A stretch of DNA of 26,249 nt from a virus. The notes below the pieces were generated by a model. It ran no database searches. It was not told the origin of the DNA and saw only the letters and a list, made by a program, of their open reading frames with translations. Both the position numbers and the translations under genes were made by a program. The stretch covers positions 1-26,249 of IMG/VR virus record IMGVR_UViG_3300025010_000216; one strand, written 5' to 3'. This document shows positions 21,812 through 26,249 of this stretch, piece after piece; positions within the stretch are counted from its first letter, which is position 1, and each line of letters begins with the position of its first letter.

Positions 21812-23254
21812 ATGAATATTAAAATGATGTCAGTAGACCCCAAACTTAAATTTGCAGAAACTTATAAAAATGATAAAGATAAAACCGTAAATAAGAAAAA
21901 GAAATTATTAGAAAAATTTATAAATGTGACTAAAGTTGAAAATGTAAAAGATTCTGAAGAATTAAAGGATGTTATTGTTAATAACAATGATAATAACAAT
22001 GTTAATAGTAATAACAATAATAAAGAATATTCAAAAGAATTACGTCAGAAAGATAAACAGATTAATAATTTACAAAAGGAGTTAGTATTAAAGAATAATG
22101 AATTGAAAGACAATAAATCTACTATCTCCCTTTTGAAGAAAGAAATTTATGATTTAAAACAGAAGAATATTCTTAATGAAAGTACTGAAATATTATCATT
22201 AAGAAATAAAATCACTGAGCAGGAAAATACTTTAGTTAAAATTCAGGAAGATGTATTAAATAGACTTCCTTATAAGGATAATTATGATAAGTTAGTAGAA
22301 GATAATAAGAGTTATAGAAGTACATTTGCGATAATGAAACTTGAACATCAAGAATTGCGTGTTAAATATGAAAAACTTAAAACTGTTTTAACACATATTA
22401 ATACTTCTACCGTAGCAGAAGATTTAAAGAAACATAAAGAAATTATTATGAATATGAGTATTGAATTACAACATTTTAAATACCTTTCTGAAAATTATAA
22501 AGAATCTTTGACAATTTTAGATCTAATAGATGAATTAATTGTAAGGTTTAATGATACAAATTATATGGAATATGAAAAAATCTATAGTTTGTATAAGTTA
22601 TATTTTAACAAAATGAAATTTGGAGTAGGGTATAATTGTAAATCAGATGAGCAGAAAATAGATGATAATGTTAACATAGAATTTGGTTGGTTAAGAATTA
22701 TTAATAATAGATGGTTTTTTGTTGGAACAAATTACAAAACTTATCCTATTATTAATACTGTTCCATATATGAAAAATGGAATTCCTGCAAAAGCGATTGT
22801 AGAATTTGGATTAGCAAAATTAATTAAAGCATTTCAGTATTATAGTTTTGATTATGATATGTACGAAGAAAATTCATTGTTTATCAATAAATATAAACGC
22901 AAAAATAACAATACTGATGAATATGTTAATTTTGGTAATTTCACAGTTTTAATTGTTGGCTCACAGTATAAGAATCAATATATGGGTAGATTAAAAAAAC
23001 ATGGATTAAATGTATTATGGTTTGATTCATTTGATGTAGATGATGTAAATAAATTAGAAGTTATGATTAAACATTCAGATATAGTCATTATTTGTAGAAG
23101 ACATACTAGGCATTATGTTAATAAATTAGTAAATATGTCTTTTAAAGACAATGATAAATTCCAATTTATAGAGAAAGATAATGAAGATAGTATTGTTGGT
23201 AGAGTAAGATTTGCTGGAATTAAATTAGGATTGATTAAGATGGATAGTGATTGA
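21812..23254 (+). CDS. Coiled-coil protein with DUF2325-like C-terminal domain
   Basis: This 480-residue protein starts at ATG after AGAGGTGAT. Residues about 55-75 are an N-rich linker. About 75-220 is a long coiled coil with K/E/L/N heptads. Residues about 285-345 (FGWLRIINNRWFFVGTNYKTYPI and PYMKNGIPAKAIVEFG) look like a small beta-barrel. Residues about 377-470 (FTVLIVGSQYKNQYMGRLKK, SDIVIICRRHTRHYVNK) fit DUF2325, a small Rossmann-like fold of unknown function common in Firmicutes. Its own extended -10 promoter and flanking terminators (the nearest at 23301) make it a single-gene unit. Function unknown; a regulator or sensor is a guess. Confidence 0.55.
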   Translation: MNIKMMSVDPKLKFAETYKNDKDKTVNKKKKLLEKFINVTKVENVKDSEELKDVIVNNNDNNNVNSNNNNKEYSKELRQKDKQINNLQKELVLKNNELKDNKSTISLLKKEIYDLKQKNILNESTEILSLRNKITEQENTLVKIQEDVLNRLPYKDNYDKLVEDNKSYRSTFAIMKLEHQELRVKYEKLKTVLTHINTSTVAEDLKKHKEIIMNMSIELQHFKYLSENYKESLTILDLIDELIVRFNDTNYMEYEKIYSLYKLYFNKMKFGVGYNCKSDEQKIDDNVNIEFGWLRIINNRWFFVGTNYKTYPIINTVPYMKNGIPAKAIVEFGLAKLIKAFQYYSFDYDMYEENSLFINKYKRKNNNTDEYVNFGNFTVLIVGSQYKNQYMGRLKKHGLNVLWFDSFDVDDVNKLEVMIKHSDIVIICRRHTRHYVNKLVNMSFKDNDKFQFIEKDNEDSIVGRVRFAGIKLGLIKMDSD

Positions 23255-23300
23255 TTGATTGTTAGGTTATTAGTGTATTAATTTAATATTACTAATATTT

Positions 23301-23333
23301 AAGAATATAGATAAATTCTATATTCTTTTTTTT
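23301..23333 (+). terminator. Rho-independent terminator
   Basis: AAGAATATAGA (23301-23311) pairs perfectly with TCTATATTCTT (23317-23327), loop of five, followed by a T-run to 23333. It ends the coiled-coil gene transcript. Confidence 0.85.
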
Positions 23334-23401
23334 AATGTTCTATTTTAAATATAAAATTATAAATTCAAAAATAAATAATAAAAAACGGAGGAATTATAAA
23401 C

Positions 23402-24007
23402 ATGAAAATACAAGAATTAAAAGAAATACTATCTCAAAATAATAAAATAATTATAAATGAATTAATTAAAGTAAAATTATATGTATCTTCTATCGAAAAG
23501 AAGTTATTAGTAGATAATATTATCAATGGTTGCATAGAGTTAGACGAAAATTATATTATGAAAATAGATTATTTTAATAAAAATTTAGTTAAAGATATTT
23601 CAATAATAGCAAATTATACAGATTTAGAGTTTTCGGAGGATGATTCAATTGCAGAATATGATTATTTAATTGAAAATGGTATTTTTGATTATATAATTGG
23701 GGGTATAAATGAAAAAGAAATAGAATTTATTAATGATTTACTTTATGATGAATTAAAACAGAAAATAGATTTAAATAATAGTTTAACTAATGTAATTGTT
23801 AAAACATTAAATAATTTAATTTCAAAAATACCGGACGAAAAGAGTTTAAATAAAATGATGTCTAATATGACGAAAAATTTGAACAAAATAAAACCAGAGA
23901 ATCTTAATATGATGAAGGATCTTTTTAGTCAGAATAAAGGACAAAATTTTATGAGTGAATTGAGTAAAAATATTGTTAAGAATGATGGCATTGAAGTTAC
24001 TGATTAA
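23402..24007 (+). CDS. Conserved clostridial-phage-type protein of unknown function
   Basis: This 201-residue protein starts at ATG after CGGAGG. It is mostly helical. The N-terminal pattern KIQELKEILSQNNKIIINELIKVKLYVSSIEKKLLVDNII resembles proteins I have seen in clostridial phages and prophages, without assigned function. The C-terminal third contains repeated methionines and asparagines (MMSNMTKNLNKIKPENLNMM). A terminator follows 45 bases after the stop. No catalytic or DNA-binding motif is evident. Confidence 0.5.
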   Translation: MKIQELKEILSQNNKIIINELIKVKLYVSSIEKKLLVDNIINGCIELDENYIMKIDYFNKNLVKDISIIANYTDLEFSEDDSIAEYDYLIENGIFDYIIGGINEKEIEFINDLLYDELKQKIDLNNSLTNVIVKTLNNLISKIPDEKSLNKMMSNMTKNLNKIKPENLNMMKDLFSQNKGQNFMSELSKNIVKNDGIEVTD

Positions 24008-24051
24008 TGAAAGTGTTTATAGATTAATAAAATAAATATTTCTATAGATAT

Positions 24052-24086
24052 AGGACATTTCATATTTTGTGGAGTGTCCTTTTTAT
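24052..24086 (+). terminator. Rho-independent terminator
   Basis: AGGACATTTC (24052-24061) pairs with GGAGTGTCCT (24071-24080), including two G-T pairs, and is followed by TTTTTA. It separates the preceding gene from the methyltransferase leader. Confidence 0.75.
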
Positions 24087-24094
24087 ATTTTCTT

Positions 24095-24274
24095 TAAAAA
24101 TAATTTAGAGAGTAGTTTGAGAAACTATTCTAACATCTCCTTTTACTTTTTATTGATTAAGAAGTTGCGAGAGAGAAGTTAGATATTTATTTACTCTAAC
24201 TTTTCTCTAAATTATTTTTATGTGTTAAATAGTATCGCAACTACTATTTGATATTTAGAGATAATCAATAAAAA
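24095..24274 (+). promoter_or_regulatory. Highly structured methyltransferase leader with nested, crossing inverted repeats
   Basis: Six complementary pairs pack into 180 bases: 24095-24111 with 24204-24220 (17 bp); hairpin 24109-24118 with 24122-24131; 24147-24159 with 24262-24274 (13 bp); 24163-24170 AGTTGCGA with 24235-24242 TCGCAACT; hairpin 24170-24183 with 24195-24208; hairpin 24227-24234 with 24242-24249. The last hairpin's loop is the partner of 24163-24170, so a pseudoknot is predicted. The ribosome site of the methyltransferase starts five bases after the last arm. No known riboswitch class was recognised. Confidence 0.5.
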
Positions 24275-24292
24275 TTTAAGGAGGAATTAGAA

Positions 24293-25039
24293 ATGTTAGA
24301 AATTAATAAAATATATAATAATGATTGTATAGGTGAAAATGGAATGTGTTTAATTGATGATAAGAGTGTAGATTGTATAATTTGCGACTTGCCTTATGGT
24401 ACTACAATGGCAAAATGGGATAAAATCATAAATCAAGAATTATTATGGAAAGAATATAGAAGAATAATAAAAGAAAAAGGTGCAATTGTATTAACCTCAA
24501 GTCAACCATTTTCAAGTTTATTAGTATATAAAAACAATGATATATATAAACATTCATGGATTTGGGAGAAAAATAATTCTGCAGACTATGCAAACGCTAA
24601 TTGTAGACCAATGAAAATACATGAAGATATTTTAGTATTTTCTTTTGCTTCAGATGTAGCACCAGGAAAAATAAAAATGAAATATAATCCACAAGATTTA
24701 ATTGTATGTAATAAAATTAATAAAAGAGGAAGAAATAGTGAAACTACAGGACATTTTAATGAAAATGAGTATATACAAAAATATACTAATTATCCTAGAA
24801 CAATTTTAAAATTTGATTTAGATAAAAAGAAAATTCATAGTACTCAAAAACCTGTAGCACTATTTGAATACTTAATAAAAACCTATACAAACGAAGATGA
24901 TTTAATTTTAGATAATTGTATGGGATCGTTTACTACTGCAGTTGCCTGTATAAATACCAAAAGAAATTTTATTGGATTTGAATTAGATGAAAAATATTAT
25001 GAATTAGGGCAGAAAAGATTAGAAGAATTAAATAAATAA
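24293..25039 (+). CDS. DNA methyltransferase (N6-adenine or N4-cytosine type)
   Basis: This 248-residue protein starts at ATG after AAGGAGG. The catalytic motif DLPYG (D32-Y35, the DPPY motif IV) lies near the N-terminus. The S-adenosylmethionine-binding region is at the C-terminus: QKPVALFEYLIKTYT, then DNCMGSFTTAVACINTKRNF (motif I, from residue 207) and IGFELDEKYY. This order is the beta class. DNCMGSFTT is close to the usual DPFMGSGTT, although the second G of FxGxG is F. No endonuclease partner is adjacent, so it is an orphan phage enzyme, likely protecting DNA from host restriction or marking it. Target sequence cannot be read. An elaborate leader precedes it. Confidence 0.85.
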   Translation: MLEINKIYNNDCIGENGMCLIDDKSVDCIICDLPYGTTMAKWDKIINQELLWKEYRRIIKEKGAIVLTSSQPFSSLLVYKNNDIYKHSWIWEKNNSADYANANCRPMKIHEDILVFSFASDVAPGKIKMKYNPQDLIVCNKINKRGRNSETTGHFNENEYIQKYTNYPRTILKFDLDKKKIHSTQKPVALFEYLIKTYTNEDDLILDNCMGSFTTAVACINTKRNFIGFELDEKYYELGQKRLEELNK

Positions 25040-25045
25040 TAAATT

Positions 25046-25273
25046 TTAAATAGTTAATTTGTAAAAGTATACTCCCCAACCATTATTTTTACTAATAATT
25101 TTATTTTGTTGCTTTAATTCTATTAATTTTCCTATTAATTCATTATTATAAAATACATGATCTATTTCATACCATACTCTAGCAACTGGTTTATTTAATA
25201 TTTTTGCCATAATTTCTTCATCGGATATGTATTTATTTTTATTTAATACGGATAATATTTTTTGTTCTAACAT
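25046..25273 (-). CDS. Small winged-helix-like protein, the only reverse-strand gene
   Basis: The start is ATG (25273 down) after AAAGGAGTG on the reverse strand; a GTG nine bases earlier lies inside the ribosome site. The 75 residues (MLEQKILSVLNKNKYISDEEIMAKI, then ARVWYEIDHVFYNNELIGKLIELKQQNKII, NGWGVYFYKL) look like helix-turn-helix followed by a wing, as in small winged-helix regulators. It is convergent with the methyltransferase (six bases between stops) and divergent from the early-type promoter at 25485. It may regulate that region, but this is inference. Confidence 0.5.
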   Translation of the reverse strand: MLEQKILSVLNKNKYISDEEIMAKILNKPVARVWYEIDHVFYNNELIGKLIELKQQNKIISKNNGWGVYFYKLTI

Positions 25274-25311
25274 ATGTAACACTCCTTTATTAGTTTAATT
25301 TTATATTTTAT

Positions 25312-25340
25312 ATTATAATATATTATTTATAATTTTGCAA
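25312..25340 (-). promoter_or_regulatory. Reverse-strand promoter for the winged-helix-like gene
   Basis: On the reverse strand TTGCAA (25335-25340) and TATAAT (25312-25317) are separated by exactly 17 bases, with the gene start about 39 bases downstream. Confidence 0.65.
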
Positions 25341-25418
25341 TAATAAAAATATAATAATTTAGTAAATTTGATGGAATATAAAAGTATATGTTGCTTTTAG
25401 GAATCAATAATTAATTAA

Positions 25419-25441
25419 CCCACCCTCTCCCTCACCCACCC
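25419..25441 (-). other. G-quadruplex-capable tract (i-motif on + strand)
   Basis: Five CCC runs on the + strand, at 25419-25421, 25423-25425, 25429-25431, 25435-25437 and 25439-25441, have loops A, TCT, TCA, A. The reverse strand therefore has five GGG runs with loops of 1, 3, 3 and 1. It lies between the divergent promoters, in a region that is otherwise nearly all A and T and has no gene. Confidence 0.7.
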
Positions 25442-25484
25442 ATCTCTTTATCATAATTTTTATTAGAATACTAAAATAATTATA

Positions 25485-25513
25485 TTGACATAGTTTGATT
25501 ATAGGTGTATAAT
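25485..25513 (+). promoter_or_regulatory. Consensus forward promoter
   Basis: TTGACA (25485-25490) and TATAAT (25508-25513) are separated by exactly 17 bases. It would drive the small genes and the primase-like gene at the right edge. The 16 bases 25466-25481 (GAATACTAAAATAATT) also occur exactly at 7253-7268 inside the promoter of RNA copy 1. Confidence 0.85.
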
Positions 25514-25554
25514 TAGGATAAATTAATATAGATAATATAATAAAGAGGTGAGAT

Positions 25555-25581
25555 ATGTGGGATATTATTAAGTTTGTGTAG
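25555..25581 (+). CDS. Possible 8-codon leader ORF
   Basis: AAAGAGGTGAG (25542-25552) lies just before ATG 25555, which opens MWDIIKFV and stops at TAG 25579. The ribosome site is one of the better ones in the area although the ORF is tiny; it may be a leader peptide or a decayed gene start. Confidence 0.2.
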   Translation: MWDIIKFV

Positions 25582-25649
25582 GTAGTAGGTAATGTTTTTA
25601 ATTAATTGATTAGAATAATAAAATAATAATATATAAGTGAGGAAATAAT

Positions 25650-25760
25650 ATGGATATTAAAAATTGTAAATATTGTGATAGACAGGAATGTTGGCGTTGG
25701 GGTCAAGATAGACCTAGTTGTAGTGATTTTATGAAGTTTGAGTATGATGAAGAAGAATAA
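25650..25760 (+). CDS. 36-residue cysteine-rich protein
   Basis: The ORF starts at ATG 25650 after GTGAGGAAATA and encodes MDIKNCKYCDRQECWRWGQD followed by RPSCSDFMKFEYDEEE. The four cysteines in the pattern CxxCx(4)C...C suggest a small zinc-binding fold. The ribosome site is moderate. It is the first sizeable ORF after the forward promoter and lies 51 bases before the next gene. Function unknown; cysteine-rich micro-proteins of this kind are common in phage early regions. Confidence 0.55.
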   Translation: MDIKNCKYCDRQECWRWGQDRPSCSDFMKFEYDEEE

Positions 25761-25811
25761 TATTACAAAGTAACAAAATAAAATAATATAATATTTTAGG
25801 AGGTAACAAAT

Positions 25812-25985
25812 ATGTATGTAATAAGAACTCAAAAATTAGCAACATGGTTAATTAGCAAAGGATTTGAATTATTAAAAATTGATGACAATAAAGAAGATTT
25901 AAGATTTAAAGTATTCTTATTTAAGGACACCCCTGTATTAAGAGCGATGATAAAGCAATATAAGAAACAAAGTATCGTGCTATAA
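25812..25985 (+). CDS. 57-residue DUF5659-like protein
   Basis: The ORF starts at ATG 25812 after AGGAGGTAACAAAT, an excellent ribosome site. It encodes MYVIRTQKLATWLISKGFEL, then LKIDDNKEDLRFKVFLFKDT and a short C-terminal helix. The pattern (I/V)RTQxLAxxLIxKGFxLL followed by strands matches DUF5659, a small domain found in clostridial phages and plasmids with unknown function. It is followed after 16 bases by the primase-like gene, so the two are likely co-translated. Confidence 0.65.
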   Translation: MYVIRTQKLATWLISKGFELLKIDDNKEDLRFKVFLFKDTPVLRAMIKQYKKQSIVL

Positions 25986-26001
25986 ATATGGAGGTAACTA
26001 A

Positions 26002-26249
26002 ATGGTAACTAAAATTAACTACGAAAAGTTAGCAGACAAAATGTACTCACTCTATATAACAGTCTATAATCCATTCATTGTGCAACAACCAAATGGAGAT
26101 TATATACGGAAAACAGGTGATAAATGGGGAAATTTAAAAGATAATAAAAATATCTTAATTAAACACCTACAATCAAAACAAACTGTAGGTGTTTTTTGTC
26201 ATAGTCATACTAAATTTATGTGTATTGATGTTGATTTTGGTGAAGATTT
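26002..26249 (+). CDS. Primase-like protein, N-terminal part (partial)
   Basis: The ORF starts at ATG 26002 after GGAGGTAACTAA and runs off the right edge; 82 full codons are visible. The sequence begins MVTKINYEKLADKMYSLYIT; residues 65-82 read VGVFCHSHTKFMCIDVDF(GED), resembling the first catalytic-Asp region of archaeo-eukaryotic primase domains (TOTE-type primases and related phage PrimPols), where a D-x-D pair follows a hydrophobic strand. The assignment rests on this short stretch only. It would open a DNA replication block. A terminator-like hairpin lies inside its coding region. Confidence 0.45.
   Translation, partial: MVTKINYEKLADKMYSLYITVYNPFIVQQPNGDYIRKTGDKWGNLKDNKNILIKHLQSKQTVGVFCHSHTKFMCIDVDFGED
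26161..26197 (+). terminator. Terminator-like hairpin inside the primase-like coding region
   Basis: AAACACCTACA (26161-26171) pairs perfectly with TGTAGGTGTTT (26184-26194), with a 12-base loop and a T-run to 26197. It lies wholly within the open frame. Confidence 0.55.

Noticed and set aside
24095-24274. Retron or group II intron RNA
   Set aside because: No reverse transcriptase is encoded nearby and no domain V-like motif is present.
25602-25832. 76-codon reverse-strand ORF near the right edge
   Set aside because: Composition is I/L/F/Y/T low complexity, no ribosome site was seen, and it overlaps the better-supported forward small genes.

Overview
The window is about 26 kb of a very A+T-rich tailed-phage or prophage genome. 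The codon choice (TTA, AAT, ATT, GAA), strong AGGAGG ribosome sites, frequent TTG/GTG starts and family resemblances point to a Bacillota host, most likely Clostridium or a relative. Every gene but one small gene lies on the + strand. No tRNA, rRNA, IS element or CRISPR array was seen.

Layout. (1) 1-5473: the end of the large terminase, the portal, a small ORF that copies an internal portal segment, a homing-endonuclease-like gene, and a prohead protease whose 3' part is a coiled-coil scaffold with its own in-frame starts. (2) 5526-12609: a probable capsid accessory protein, the major capsid protein, a second endonuclease-like gene preceded by a small structured RNA, two connector-region proteins, two small or fibre-like virion proteins, and a head-closure-like protein with Ig-like domains. 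(3) 12762-16787: a third endonuclease-like gene, a probable tail terminator, the major tail tube protein, and the tail assembly chaperone with a textbook -1 frameshift. (4) 16788-20807: a second copy of the small RNA, then tail fibre, collar and beta-helix spike genes. No tape-measure gene follows the chaperone, which is unusual. (5) 20850-26249: RusA-like resolvase, a coiled-coil/DUF2325-like protein, an unknown conserved phage protein, a DNA methyltransferase behind an elaborate structured leader, one reverse-strand winged-helix-like gene, a divergent promoter region with a G-quadruplex-capable tract, two tiny ORFs, and the start of a primase-like gene.

The genes form a head-to-tail morphogenesis program: packaging (terminase, portal), prohead assembly (protease, scaffold, capsid), neck, tail tube and chaperones, and host-recognition fibres, followed by the start of a DNA-metabolism block. 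Three zinc-ribbon/PD-(D/E)XK endonuclease genes interrupt the structural operon next to conserved virion genes.

The most unusual signals are non-coding: a pair of 60-nt three-way-junction RNAs (7282-7341 and 16820-16879) with covarying stems; a nested-pseudoknot-like leader before the methyltransferase (24095-24274); a roughly 100-nt stem-closed element at 20904-21003; and a G4/i-motif tract between divergent promoters (25419-25441). All functional names rest on reading motifs by eye; no database search was possible.
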